DNA from: an uncultured Anaerobiospirillum sp. | GTDB taxonomy: Bacteria > Pseudomonadota > Gammaproteobacteria > Enterobacterales > Succinivibrionaceae | Assembly: GCA_944390115.1 (NCBI GenBank) | Contig: CALXOW010000023.1 | Coordinates: 1 to 46,128, forward strand | Length of the DNA stretch: 46,128 bases | Reading direction: 5' to 3' | Part shown: positions 8,500-17,314 of the stretch, in pieces | How the letters are laid out: each line of letters begins with the position of its first letter | Numbering within the stretch: the first letter of the stretch is position 1 | Program-made: the position numbers and the translations under genes | Notes under the pieces: generated by a model | The model's database searches: none | What the model was told of the DNA's origin: nothing | Seen by the model: the letters and a program-made list of their open reading frames with translations, nothing else

Positions 8500-9897
8500 A
8501 TGCGCAAGCACCTCAAATTGCTCATCGCCCTGTGTATGACGTCGTTTTTGACCTCATTCATGGGCTCTTCGCTTAATATCGCCATGCCGTTCATCGCCCA
8601 GGACTATGATTGCTCCCCTGAGAACGTCACCTGGATGATCAACGCTTTTACCGCCAGCTCTGCCGCCTTCTTACTGGCCTCCAGCGCCCTCGCCAATCGC
8701 TTTGGCTACCTCAATATCTTCCTCACGGGCGCATTAAGCTCCGGCCTCTTGAGTATTGCTGTGACCTTAGCCCCTGAGCTCATCTCAAGCTCCGTAATAC
8801 GCGGTCTGCAAGGTGTGGCCCTGTCCTTGGTATTCTGTACCGCGATGGCGCTTATCTCCCAGCGCGTCGAGTGCGAATATCGCTCCTTTGCCATTGCCTA
8901 CAACGTTGCCTCGGTGTATGCAGGCCTGACCCTATCCCCGCTTATCTCAGGACTGATCGTCGATACCTTAGGCTGGCGCACTATGTTCTATATCACCGCC
9001 GTCGGCCTCATCATTTCCTTCTACCTGACTTACCGTGAGCCTAAGGATAAGCCTCTTGCCACCAAGCTACCCCTAGGACGCATGTGCGCCTCTTTTGCTA
9101 TAGGACTCACCATCTTAATTGCGCTCTCAGGCTACACCAGCTACGACTTTTTGGTCTACCTCCTGATAGTTGGCATCGTGGCCTTAGGCGTGTATTTAGG
9201 TGTGGAGTACCGCTCCAAGGAGCCCCTGCTCCCGCTCAAATTCATCTGGGGCAATAACGTCCTCAAATACGCCCTCTTTGCCTCGACCTTCCACTACCTG
9301 GCAAGCTTCGTCTTTACCCTGCTCATTGCGATGCACTTGCAGCTGATCCTAGGTTATGCTGCGGCAACCACCGGCCTTATCCTCATGGTGCAGCCTTTCT
9401 TGATGGTGCTCTTTTCCTCGCTCTCGGGCAAGTTAAGCCACTCCATCGGTCCGCAATACCTCACCATCACCGGCATGACCCTTTGCCTGACCGGTGTCGT
9501 CGTGCTCTTTTGGCTCACCCCAGAAAGCAGCTTAGCCCTGATCTTCACCGCCCAAGTGCTCCTAGGCATTGGCTTTGGTCTGTTCTCAGCGCCGAACACG
9601 GTAATTGTGATGAGCTCAGTGGCACCTCAACAATATGCCATGGCATCTGCAGTCCAATCAATTTCAAGAACAGTGGGCCAAGCCACCTCGATGGCAATCC
9701 TCACGGCCCTCTTGCACTACACCATTACGGCCACCACTGGCACCAGCGCCTACATCAGTGAGCTCAGCGGCGCCATTCACCTCTCCCTGACGATTTCTTC
9801 GCTCTCCTACGGCGTCGGCCTGGTCTTCTGCTTACTCTGCCTTAAAAACCGCATTGCCGTGGTTCGCGCCCGCCGCGCCGCTGAAGCTACCGACTAA
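8500..9897 (+). CDS. MFS exporter, DHA2 (EmrB/QacA) type, 14 TM
   Basis: A 465-residue inner-membrane permease. The ATG at 8500 is preferred over earlier in-frame TTG or ATG codons because GGTGGAGG ends about 5 nt upstream and the first membrane helix starts at once (MRKHLKLLIALCMTSF). About 14 hydrophobic segments can be counted, and the family motifs are present: SSLNIAMPFI after helix 1, WMINAF in helix 2, RGLQGVALSLVF in helix 4 and GIGFGLFSAPN late in the protein. DHA2 proteins export drugs or metabolites by proton antiport. Nothing here shows the substrate. It follows the regulator by 214 bp and precedes a GNAT protein by 47 bp, so the three could be co-transcribed. Confidence 0.85.
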   Translation: MRKHLKLLIALCMTSFLTSFMGSSLNIAMPFIAQDYDCSPENVTWMINAFTASSAAFLLASSALANRFGYLNIFLTGALSSGLLSIAVTLAPELISSSVIRGLQGVALSLVFCTAMALISQRVECEYRSFAIAYNVASVYAGLTLSPLISGLIVDTLGWRTMFYITAVGLIISFYLTYREPKDKPLATKLPLGRMCASFAIGLTILIALSGYTSYDFLVYLLIVGIVALGVYLGVEYRSKEPLLPLKFIWGNNVLKYALFASTFHYLASFVFTLLIAMHLQLILGYAAATTGLILMVQPFLMVLFSSLSGKLSHSIGPQYLTITGMTLCLTGVVVLFWLTPESSLALIFTAQVLLGIGFGLFSAPNTVIVMSSVAPQQYAMASAVQSISRTVGQATSMAILTALLHYTITATTGTSAYISELSGAIHLSLTISSLSYGVGLVFCLLCLKNRIAVVRARRAAEATD

Positions 9898-9944
9898 CCC
9901 ACCGATTCACCAACAACAACCAGCGCTCACGTTGAGGTTAAACC

Positions 9945-10958
9945 GTGCTTATTCGCAAAACGCTCCCTGAAGATCTTCCCCTGCTTGACGCCATTTTTGA
10001 TCAATGCCGCGCTTATATGGCCAAGGAAGGCAACCCAACTCAATGGGATGAGAAGTACCCGACCAGCATCGTGGTCGCAGACGACATCAAGCAAGGTCAC
10101 GGCTACGTTTGTCTCAATGATGAGGGCCAGGTAGTCGCAAGCTTTGCGCTAGGCGACTACGAGCCCGAGTACGACCGCTTGCGTGACGGCGCTTGGCACA
10201 GCGCTAAGCCCTACATCGTAGTCCACCGCATGGGGGCGCTGCCCAATCACGGTGCCGGGCAGTTTATCTTTGCCTGGCTCATGGCACGCTATCCACATAT
10301 TCGCATCGACACCCACGAAGCAAATAAGACCATGCGCCACATCTTAGACAAGCTCGGTTTCCAATACACTGGCGTGGTCAGCTACGAGGGCTATGGCGAC
10401 CGCATCTGCTTTGATTACATTGCCCCCGCACGCAAGCACGCCCCAGCGCTACTCAACATCCGAAAAGCTCAAGCATCAGACTTAGAGCGCTTAGATGAGA
10501 TCTTTGAAGGCGCCCGGCAGTTCATGTACGCCCACCACAACTTCAATCAGTGGATGAACGGCTTCCCGAACCAAAACGACGTCAAGCCCGCCTTAGACGC
10601 CGGAGAGCTCTACGTCGTGATCGACGAAGACCACCACGATGAAATCGTGGGCACCTTTGTCCTATCGGACTACGAGCCGGTCTATGATGAGCTCCAAGAT
10701 GGTCAATGGCAAAGCGACCAGCCGTACAAGGTCATTCATCGCATGGCCACGATCCAAGGCCGAGGCGTGGGCACCTTTATCTTCAAAATGCTAATGGCTC
10801 AATACCCATACCTACGCATCGACACCCACGCCGACAACCAGCCGATGCATGAGCTTGCGACCAAGCTGGGCTTCAAGCGTGTGGGCAAGGTCTTCTACAA
10901 CAGCCGCAACGCCGGTTGGCGCGAGTGCTACGACTACCTGCGGCCGAGCACCAAGTAA
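9945..10958 (+). CDS. Tandem-GNAT N-acetyltransferase (two fused domains)
   Basis: A 337-residue protein made of two homologous GNAT domains, residues about 1-160 and 168-337. Both halves carry the same landmarks in order: an IRK..P/A..DL..LD.IF opening, a W in NPTQW or NFNQW, a LGDYEPEYD or LSDYEPVYD strand, VHRMG or IHRMA before the acetyl-CoA loop (GAGQFIF or GVGTFIF), then YPHIRIDTHEANK or YPYLRIDTHADNQ and KLGF. The repeat therefore arose by internal duplication. Single-domain relatives of about 160 residues are common in Firmicutes and gut bacteria. The start is GTG at 9945 with GAGG 8 nt upstream. Substrate unknown. It follows the exporter closely and may act on a molecule that the exporter handles, which is only inference. 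Confidence 0.85.
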   Translation: MLIRKTLPEDLPLLDAIFDQCRAYMAKEGNPTQWDEKYPTSIVVADDIKQGHGYVCLNDEGQVVASFALGDYEPEYDRLRDGAWHSAKPYIVVHRMGALPNHGAGQFIFAWLMARYPHIRIDTHEANKTMRHILDKLGFQYTGVVSYEGYGDRICFDYIAPARKHAPALLNIRKAQASDLERLDEIFEGARQFMYAHHNFNQWMNGFPNQNDVKPALDAGELYVVIDEDHHDEIVGTFVLSDYEPVYDELQDGQWQSDQPYKVIHRMATIQGRGVGTFIFKMLMAQYPYLRIDTHADNQPMHELATKLGFKRVGKVFYNSRNAGWRECYDYLRPSTK

Positions 10959-11275
10959 AGCCATCAAGTAAAACCATGGGGCGCTTCAGCAAGCATTGAG
11001 CACCAGCACAGAAATCGATCAACAGCGCCCGCTCTCCGAGACCAGCCATAACTCCAGCCTCAACATTCTGAGAGTGCGCAATGCCTTGGATAGGCTGGGA
11101 CTTAATGCTCCGCCTAAAGCGCGGAACTTTGAGCGCCTTCAAAAGCGCAATATTGGGGGCTGCCATAAGCTTTAGCCTTGAAGTGGCGCGAGAGCCTTGC
11201 CCAGGCAGCGCGCCCTAAAGCTCAGGCGGTTAGTGCGACCAAAAGATTAGGCCGTGGGGCACTTTCAGAGCTCGA
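10959..11275. other. Non-coding stretch before the inverted-repeat element
   Basis: I see no gene or strong hairpin followed by a T tract here. It separates the tandem-GNAT gene from the mobile-like element. Confidence 0.4.
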
Positions 11276-11317
11276 GTCGTGACCGCGACTGGGCAGCAAT
11301 TTTTCCTGAATTATCGT

Positions 11318-11344
11318 CCCCTTAAAAATGGCGTTTTTAAGGGG
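11318..11344. repeat. Left internal hairpin of the element
   Basis: CCCCTTAAAAA-TGGCG-TTTTTAAGGGG, a perfect 11-bp stem with a 5-nt loop, overlapping the inner edge of the left terminal repeat. It could also act as a terminator in either direction. Confidence 0.75.
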
Positions 11345-11582
11345 ATTAACAAGCAATATGGTTGTGCGGAGTAAGAAGATTAAGCCACATCAGTCCATAT
11401 GAATCACGCGCGCAATTAGATCATTGGTAACATCTGTTCACTTGCGTCTGATTTTACCTTATGATTGAAGTCAATTCTGGCGTCAGCAGTAGGGATCGCG
11501 TGAAAAATGCCAATTTAATCGATGATCGCAGCTAAAGACAGGCTGCTTGCAGGCATAGGAATCAGGATGTAGTCCGCATTAT

Positions 11583-11631
11583 CCCCTTATTGTTAGTTAG
11601 CATATGCTAACTAACGTCAAATAATGAGGGG
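11583..11631. repeat. Right internal palindrome of the element
   Basis: A perfect 24-bp palindrome at 11592-11615 (half-site GTTAGTTAGCAT) is nested within a CCCCTTATT / AATAATGAGGGG outer pairing, directly inside the right terminal repeat. It mirrors the left hairpin in position. Confidence 0.75.
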
Positions 11632-11709
11632 ACGCTAATTCAGAAAAAATTGCTGCCCAGTCACGGTCGTGAGGCGCGCCGTCAAAATCTTGCGGTTTTC
11701 ATAAATGAC

Positions 11710-11757
11710 AAAAGCCAGCACGCCGCGCCGGATTTCCGGTTCAACGTGCTGGCTTTT
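11710..11757. terminator. Bidirectional terminator downstream of porin gene
   Basis: Perfect 13-bp stem AAAAGCCAGCACG/CGTGCTGGCTTTT with an internal CCGG-ATTT-CCGG mini-stem in the loop and T runs on both strands. It lies about 140 bp beyond the lamB-like stop codon and can serve minus-strand transcription; it would also block readthrough from the inverted-repeat element. Confidence 0.8.
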
Positions 11758-11895
11758 CTATAACCAAAAAGGCCTGCACTGGGCGCTGCTCGAGGCAACG
11801 CCCAATGTAGACCTTGGGGGCGACCGCTCGTGCCCTAGGGCACTAATCGCGATCGCCTAATCGTCTAACTGAATCGTTAAACTAGTGGTTGACTA

Positions 11896-13482
11896 TTACC
11901 ACCAGGCCTCAGCCTGAACACCGAAGTTCCACTCGGAGTCATCAGAGCTTTTACCGTAAGCGCCGTTTAAGGCAGCATTATTGGTGTTCCAACCTAAGTC
12001 ATCGCCATTGATGTCAATGTAGGAAGCATAAACACGCAGCTCAGGACGTGCCATTAAGCCCTTGCCTGCCGCAATAGCGTAGGCTAAGGTGTACTTCTGA
12101 CCATCCTGCGAGCGATCTGGGCCATCAACGTAATCAACATCTTCCCAGTACGAACCAACTTCAGCTAACAAACGGGTGTAAGTGGTGAGTTGGTAACCGG
12201 CACGGGCGACTGCGCGGATAATGGAGTGATTATCCTCAGAGCCCATATCCGTGGCATAGCCGTAGTGCAGAACGTGAGCTAACGAGAAGTTATCAGTGAT
12301 GTTGAGCTCACCGGTATTGATGATACCAAAGCCCTTAGCATCTTCATTATCATTCCAAGCATCGTACCAACCGCCACCGATATCGATAACGTTGTGAGCT
12401 AAAGCCTTGTTAGCGTACTGCAGCACAGTCTTGTTATAACCTAAGCTGAAGTTTTGGCTAAATTCAATGGTGCCCATGAAGCTGGTATCTTGGTTGCTGT
12501 CACCATCTACATCAGAAACAGAACCGTTTACATCACCCCAAGATTGATTCGTTGCATCCCAGTACTTGGTGTTACCACCATCCACATCAGATGGGATAGC
12601 TACAGTTGCAGTGAACTGAGTCCAAGCACCCTGCCAAGGCGCCCAACCGGCATAACGTAAATCTAAGTAGTTAACGTTAACTGGAGAGAAATACGACTTA
12701 TCATAGCCGTTGGCATCCTTGTACATGTACTCGACGTCTTCACGATCGGTACGAATCCATGCAAAGGAGAAGGTGCCTGGGCCAGCCTGTAAGTACTCAA
12801 TACCAGCACCCGAGCCCGAGATGTTGAGATACTTGGAGTCAATGATGTGGATATCAGCACGTTGGTAGTAGCGCTTACCAGCCCAAATTACGGCATTTGG
12901 CTGATTAGGGATTAAGCCCTTAACTTGGAGGTTGAACTGACGTAAAGCGACGTTGAAATCATCATCGGATAAGCCTTCACCGTCCTCAGAACCATCCGAG
13001 CTTAACTGCAACATCGAGTCGATGTAGAAGCTTACGTCGTTGACGCGGTAAACCTCAGTACCAAACTCGAGCTCAGAATAGGTATCGGACTCGTTGCCTA
13101 AACGGCCAACCTTGTTAACGTTCCAACCACCGTTAGCGCCCTGGCTCGACTTACCAACACCGGCACGGAAGTAGCCGTGGAAGTCAAAGGATGGCTTCCA
13201 ACCTACATCAACCTTGGCAGCCTTACCATCTGCAACTTGATCAACGATAGCCTTAGCACGGGCGCTCTCGGCCTCAGCCTTAGCTTGGGCAGCCTCAGCA
13301 GCACGCTTGGCCTCAACAGCGGCAGCCTCAGCGCGCTGAGCGGCAGCAACTGCCTCACGAGCAGCGGCTAATGCAGCATCGATATCGGCCTGACCTGCAG
13401 CAGCAGCGTTGGTGCTGTACAGAGTCATGCTTGCAGCTAAAACGGCGGCGGCAAGGGTTGAAAACTTAATTGCCCCTTTCAT
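11896..13482 (-). CDS. lamB: LamB/ScrY-type sugar porin with periplasmic coiled coil
   Basis: A 528-residue outer-membrane porin. A signal peptide (to about residue 29, ANA/AAA cleavage region) is followed by an Ala/Glu/Lys heptad segment (about 35-85) like the coiled coil of sucrose porin ScrY, then the 18-stranded maltoporin barrel. Family signatures are FDFHGYFRAGVG, GRLGNESDTYSELEFG, WAGKRYYQRADIHIIDSKY and a C-terminal WNFGVQAEAWW ending in an aromatic residue. Next to the ganSPQ transporter and its ATPase, it most likely admits galacto-oligosaccharides, though the barrel itself does not show the substrate. It is on the same strand as the upstream ATPase gene but separated by 650 bp, with its own candidate CRP-dependent promoter and a long leader. 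The ATG is preceded by a weak TAGGT. Confidence 0.92.
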   Translation of the reverse strand: MKGAIKFSTLAAAVLAASMTLYSTNAAAAGQADIDAALAAAREAVAAAQRAEAAAVEAKRAAEAAQAKAEAESARAKAIVDQVADGKAAKVDVGWKPSFDFHGYFRAGVGKSSQGANGGWNVNKVGRLGNESDTYSELEFGTEVYRVNDVSFYIDSMLQLSSDGSEDGEGLSDDDFNVALRQFNLQVKGLIPNQPNAVIWAGKRYYQRADIHIIDSKYLNISGSGAGIEYLQAGPGTFSFAWIRTDREDVEYMYKDANGYDKSYFSPVNVNYLDLRYAGWAPWQGAWTQFTATVAIPSDVDGGNTKYWDATNQSWGDVNGSVSDVDGDSNQDTSFMGTIEFSQNFSLGYNKTVLQYANKALAHNVIDIGGGWYDAWNDNEDAKGFGIINTGELNITDNFSLAHVLHYGYATDMGSEDNHSIIRAVARAGYQLTTYTRLLAEVGSYWEDVDYVDGPDRSQDGQKYTLAYAIAAGKGLMARPELRVYASYIDINGDDLGWNTNNAALNGAYGKSSDDSEWNFGVQAEAWW

Positions 13483-13887
13483 AAATATTACCTATACGAC
13501 TTGCAAAAGACACATCGAGTTTGCTCAAGCTACGTTGGGATAGCAGTATCAGCGCAAGCTCGGGCTTTGTCCCCACAACAAAGCCTTTTGCTTGATGGTA
13601 CTAAGTAAGGAGGAGCAAACCACCTTGGGATAGAACTTTAAGCTTCAACTACCGTCTAACGCTCAAACCAGCCCCCAAAGACCGAGGCTAAACCTGTTAC
13701 AGGTTTGGCCCTGCCCCGCGCTGATTTGAGCACCAAGCCTTGCTGCATCTAATTACTTTTGCGCTCAATGGGATAGAAATAGAGAAAAAGCAACTAGGTG
13801 CTGGCTGACTTGTCTTAGTTAGACCGTATTTGAAACCTCACTTTTGGGGATAAAGGAACCTTTGGGCTTAAGCCCTTTTCTTGCTTG

Positions 13888-13949
13888 ATTGTAGGCTAGA
13901 TACAAGCTTGGTTACACAATTGCAACACAATCTTGTGATTTTGCCCACA
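13888..13949 (-). promoter_or_regulatory. Candidate CRP-dependent promoter for the porin gene
   Basis: A CRP-like sequence spans 13934-13949 (TGTGA-N6-CCACA on the plus strand, TGTGG-N6-TCACA on the minus strand). A TACAAT -10 element lies at 13888-13893 on the minus strand. The predicted start near 13881 places the CRP centre at about -60, a standard class I position. The -35 (TGTAAC) is poor, as is common for CRP-dependent promoters. It implies a leader of about 400 nt before the porin ATG. Confidence 0.45.
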
Positions 13950-14085
13950 ATCTTGAGCGATGGCGCATCTTACAGCCGCGCCCGAGCCTTTTCTAACAAC
14001 TTGCTGGCAAACGTATGTAAACGTTTTTCACCAGCGTGCTTTGTGCACCACAAAGGTGCCACTTACTTGAACCTGCATCTTTGGG

Positions 14086-14106
14086 GGCAGCTCCGTGGGA
14101 GCTGCC
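14086..14106 (-). terminator. Hairpin after msmX-like gene
   Basis: GGCAGCTCC-GTG-GGAGCTGCC, a perfect 9-bp stem, 28 bp beyond the ATPase stop codon. There is no T tract on the minus strand, so termination may be partial. Confidence 0.5.
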
Positions 14107-14134
14107 GTGTTGCAACCTACAACGCTTGAACTGC

Positions 14135-15310
14135 TTAGGCGGCTACATCCTCGTCACGCTTGGTCTTGGTCTCAGGCCAAGGCAGCTTGTCCTCTTCACG
14201 GGCGTAGATGCGCTCACCAGCCTCGTTGAATAAGAGGCAGTTCTTGGCTAAGCAGTTGAGCTCGACCTCACGGCCGGTGTGGACTTGGACATCGCCTGGG
14301 ATGATGATCTTGAAGTTGTCCTGACCGCAGCTGGTGCCATAGAGGTAGGTGTTGTTGCCTAAACGCTCAACCACGTCCGACTTGAACTTGAGGCTTACCG
14401 CCTTGTCACCACCAAAGCGCTCTAAGGCAGCTTGGGCGTTACCGATCGAGAGGTACTCAGGGCGAATACCGACCGTGACCTTATCGCCGACCTTTAAGCC
14501 CTGGGTTAAAGCCGGAACCTGTTCCATGTTGCCGCCTAAGTCGACCGTGACTTCGTTGTCACCGATCGCCTTGATCTCGGTTGGTAAGAAGTTCATCTTT
14601 GGCGAACCAATGAAGCCTGCGACGAACTTGTTGCAAGGGTTGTAATAGAGCTCCAGAGGCTTGCCCACCTGCTCAATCTTGCCGAAGTTCATAACCACAA
14701 TCTTGTCAGCTAAGGTCATAGCCTCAACCTGATCGTGGGTTACGTAAACCATGGTGGTGCCCATCTCTTGGTGCATACGGGCAATGTGCAGACGCATCTC
14801 GACACGCAGCTCGGCGTCCAAGTTCGATAAAGGCTCGTCGAAGGTGAAGACCTTAGGGTTGCGCACAATGGCACGGCCGATGGCCACACGCTGACGTTGA
14901 CCACCTGACAACTGCTTTGGCTTGCGATCTAAGAGGTGATCAAGCTGTAAGGCCTTGGCCACCTCGGTAACCTGACGGCGAATCTCGTCCTTAGGTACCT
15001 TGTTGATCTTAAGGCTGTAGCCCATGTTCTCGGCCACCGACATATGTGGGTACAAGGCATAGGACTGGAACACCATGGCCACGCCACGATCGGCAGGAGA
15101 GACGTCGTTCACTACTTCATCATCAATTAACAGCTCACCTGCGCTAATGCTCTCAAGACCTGCAATCATACGCAGCATGGTCGACTTACCACAGCCTGAA
15201 GGGCCTACGAAGACGCACAGCTGGCCATCCTCGATTCTCAGGTTGATGTTAGACAAGGTGACGACCTTGCCATAGGCTTTGACGACGTTCTTGAACTCAA
15301 TGCTTGCCAT
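14135..15310 (-). CDS. msmX: MsmX/MalK-type ABC transporter ATPase
   Basis: A 391-residue carbohydrate-import ATPase of the MalK/UgpC/MsmX group. It shows Walker [10 protein letters not shown], the Q loop in [14 protein letters not shown], the ABC signature LSGGQRQR, Walker [13 protein letters not shown], the H loop in [10 protein letters not shown], and the C-terminal OB-fold/TOBE regulatory domain ([10 protein letters not shown]). It is encoded divergently from ganS, which along with ganP and ganQ lacks its own ATPase, so it is the natural energy-coupling subunit of that importer. In Bacillus, MsmX is shared among several such importers; the same could hold here. The start ATG at 15310 leads directly into [14 protein letters not shown], typical of the family. 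Confidence 0.93.
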   Translation of the reverse strand: MASIEFKNVVKAYGKVVTLSNINLRIEDGQLCVFVGPSGCGKSTMLRMIAGLESISAGELLIDDEVVNDVSPADRGVAMVFQSYALYPHMSVAENMGYSLKINKVPKDEIRRQVTEVAKALQLDHLLDRKPKQLSGGQRQRVAIGRAIVRNPKVFTFDEPLSNLDAELRVEMRLHIARMHQEMGTTMVYVTHDQVEAMTLADKIVVMNFGKIEQVGKPLELYYNPCNKFVAGFIGSPKMNFLPTEIKAIGDNEVTVDLGGNMEQVPALTQGLKVGDKVTVGIRPEYLSIGNAQAALERFGGDKAVSLKFKSDVVERLGNNTYLYGTSCGQDNFKIIIPGDVQVHTGREVELNCLAKNCLLFNEAGERIYAREEDKLPWPETKTKRDEDVAA

Positions 15311-15890
15311 GAATGACTCCCACTATGCTCCTACCACACATGAATCCTCGGAATGGAGCTGTCTGGACTTTGGCTGCAACCTTCCTTTTGCAGCGGCTTA
15401 GCTCAAGCTCCCTTAGGCGCATCGCATGTTTTAATTTTAACACAATTGTATGAGTTTAAACACAACCAATGCGCTTTCACTTGGTCAAACTATACAAAAC
15501 GAGAGTCGTTTTGACAAAACAAAAGCCAAAATTTGTTTGCCAGATCACGCTTTTTTGCGCCAAAACATCGATGCTGTCACAGTTGGAGCACTGACCAAAC
15601 GCAGCGCTGGAGCCTAGTTTTACGGCCTTGGGCACGAGCACGCACTTGATAACTTTTAGACAAAAGACATCAAAGCCGTATTTGTAAGGACTTGGCGCCA
15701 TTTTCGTGCTTTAACCCGCAAAGTTCATGTTATCCGTTCACAATTTTGTGAGGTAAATCATATCCTGAGCGATTCACCTTTGCGCTCACCACGGCAATTG
15801 ATTAAGGTAAGCATGTTCACAGCGCCGCCATCATTACGCTATGCGTTTTTGGCCGGAGCGCTGCTATTTTGTCTTGAGTGAGGGGAAGCG
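15311..15890. promoter_or_regulatory. Divergent msmX-ganS control region
   Basis: This 580-bp gap should hold both divergent promoters. A good CRP-like site, TGTGA-N6-TCATA, lies at 15747-15762, upstream of ganS; a poorer one (TGTGT-N6-TCATA on the minus strand, 15449-15464) lies upstream of msmX. TACAAT and TAAAAT elements follow the latter on the minus strand. The ganS ATG is preceded by GAGGGGA. I do not see a clear -35/-10 pair for ganS or a convincing LacI-type operator. A 74-codon minus-strand ORF here looks fortuitous. Confidence 0.45.
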
Positions 15891-17129
15891 ATGAAAGCTC
15901 TGAATCGTCTGACTGTTGCTGTTTGTGCCGCCGCTGCTGCTCTGGCTGCTGTGCCAGCTGCCTACGCTGCTGACTGCGAACTGTTAGTTTGGGAAGATAT
16001 CCAAAAGTCCAAGGGCATCACTGATGCGATTGCCGCCTTCGAGCAAGAGACCAAGTGCAAGGTCTCGCTCCAAGAGATGCCTTACATCCAGCAGATCGAG
16101 AAGTTACGTCTTGATGGCCCGGCCGGTATCGGTCCTGATGTCCTGTTAATCCCATCTGACCAATTAGGTGCTTCGGTGGTCCAAGGCTTAATTGCTCCGC
16201 TGGCCTCGACCCCAGAGCAATTATCTGACTACACCGAGTCAGCTTTAGCCGCCTTTACCACTGACGGCCAAGTCTATGGTCTGCCTAAGGTGGTTGAGAC
16301 CTTGGTCATGTACTACAACAAGGACCTGCTCCCAACCCCATTTGACACCTTAGATGAGTACAAAAAGTTCTCGCAAGAGCGTCACGCTGCCAATGCCTCT
16401 GAGTACGGCTTAATCGCTAAGTTCGACCAAATCTACTACGCTTATGGTGCCGTCGCCCCATACGGAGGCTACATCTTTGCCCGTGATGACAAGGGCAATT
16501 TCGATGTCACCGATATTGGCCTGAGCAACGCCGGTGCCGTTGAAGCTGCTACCTACCTGCGCTCCTTCTACGAGGATGGTACCTTCCCAGCTGGTATCTT
16601 AGGTGAGAATGGCTTAAACGCGATCGACTCCCTCTTCACCGAGAAGAAGGCTGCTGCTGTAATCAATGGCCCATGGGCTTACGAGCCATACACCAAGGCC
16701 GGGGTCAACTTCGGTGTCACCCCTCTGCCTAAGTTACCAAATGGCAAGGACATGAGCTCCTTATTAGGTGTTAAGGGCTACGCTGTTTCCTCTTGGAGTA
16801 AAGATCCAGAGATGGCTGAGAAGTTCATCCAGTTCATCAATAAGCCAGAGTGGGCTAAGAAGCGCTTTGAGATCACCAATGAGATCCCTGCTTCTAAGAC
16901 CGTCATGAACGATCCAGTCATCAGCGACAACGAGTTTGCTAAGGCGGTTGCGATCCAGTCGACCCGTGCTGAAGCTATGCCATCGATCCCTGAGATGAGC
17001 CAAGTATGGACCCCAATTGATTCGGCCCTGCAATTAGTCGTTTCGGGCAAGCAAGACCCAGCTGAAGCCTTAAAGGGCGCTACCGATCAGATCAACAATC
17101 AGATCGAAGCCTTCCGCTCCGGCTTCTAA
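15891..17129 (+). CDS. ganS: Galacto-oligosaccharide ABC transporter binding protein
   Basis: A 412-residue periplasmic solute-binding protein of the MalE/CycB/GanS type. A signal peptide with cleavage after AYA (residue 26) precedes the mature start ADCELLVWED. Family features are IQQIEKLRLDGPAGIGPDVLLIPSDQ, the hinge segment VYGLPKVVETLVMYYNKD, AAVINGPWAYEPY and SSLLGVKGYAVSSWSKDPE. It is the first gene of ganS-ganP-ganQ-ganB, so the ligand is probably beta-1,4-galacto-oligosaccharides released by GanB; maltodextrin binding would be the alternative from sequence alone. Two hairpins in the next intergenic region probably stabilise its mRNA, giving the usual excess of binding protein over permease. 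Confidence 0.88.
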   Translation: MKALNRLTVAVCAAAAALAAVPAAYAADCELLVWEDIQKSKGITDAIAAFEQETKCKVSLQEMPYIQQIEKLRLDGPAGIGPDVLLIPSDQLGASVVQGLIAPLASTPEQLSDYTESALAAFTTDGQVYGLPKVVETLVMYYNKDLLPTPFDTLDEYKKFSQERHAANASEYGLIAKFDQIYYAYGAVAPYGGYIFARDDKGNFDVTDIGLSNAGAVEAATYLRSFYEDGTFPAGILGENGLNAIDSLFTEKKAAAVINGPWAYEPYTKAGVNFGVTPLPKLPNGKDMSSLLGVKGYAVSSWSKDPEMAEKFIQFINKPEWAKKRFEITNEIPASKTVMNDPVISDNEFAKAVAIQSTRAEAMPSIPEMSQVWTPIDSALQLVVSGKQDPAEALKGATDQINNQIEAFRSGF

Positions 17130-17166
17130 GCCCTGCCCCTTTAGGGTTTAAATCTCTTTCTTTTAC

Positions 17167-17195
17167 GAGCACACCGCGCACGACGCGGTGCGCTC
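17167..17195 (+). terminator. Hairpin 1 in the ganS-ganP gap
   Basis: GAGC.CACCGCG-N5-CGCGGTG.GCTC, an 11-bp stem with one mismatch followed by TT. It probably protects or attenuates the transcript between the binding-protein and permease genes, like the malE-malF intergenic repeats. Confidence 0.6.
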
Positions 17196-17216
17196 TTAAC
17201 CCATTTATCGCGAGTT

Positions 17217-17265
17217 CACAGGCTCGAAGTCACGCTCAAGTCACAAGCTGTGACGGGAGCCTGTG
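17217..17265 (+). terminator. Hairpin 2 in the ganS-ganP gap
   Basis: A CACAGGCTC/GAGCCTGTG stem encloses a smaller GTCACAAGCTGTGAC hairpin. It sits 50 bp before the ganP ATG and is more likely an mRNA-stability or attenuation element than a full terminator. Confidence 0.5.
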
Positions 17266-17314
17266 GGCTTGCTTTATGGCACGTATCTGATAGGCGTTTT
17301 CAGAAGAGGTTTCC

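Larger units (their letters stand above)
11284..11665. mobile_element. Non-autonomous inverted-repeat element (MITE-like)
   Basis: The ends of this 382-bp element are inverted copies of each other: the arms align over 44 bp (11281-11324 with 11625-11668) with about four mismatches, sharing ACTGGGCAGCAATTTTT and CGTCCCCT. A 7-bp direct repeat GTCGTGA flanks it (11276-11282 and 11666-11672), consistent with target duplication; with the next base included, 7 of 8 match. There is no ORF inside large enough to be a transposase, so it would have to be mobilised in trans. Just inside each arm lies a strong palindrome (listed separately). I cannot name the parent insertion-sequence family. Confidence 0.65.

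Noticed and set aside
10873-11166. 97-codon minus-strand ORF
   Set aside because: Overlaps the 3' end of the tandem-GNAT gene in antisense, lacks a ribosome-binding site and shows no family features.
14013-14032. GTAAACGTTTTTC resembling an operator downstream of msmX
   Set aside because: Only the central ACGT and one side fit; the outer bases do not match the sites at ytf and mglB-like genes.
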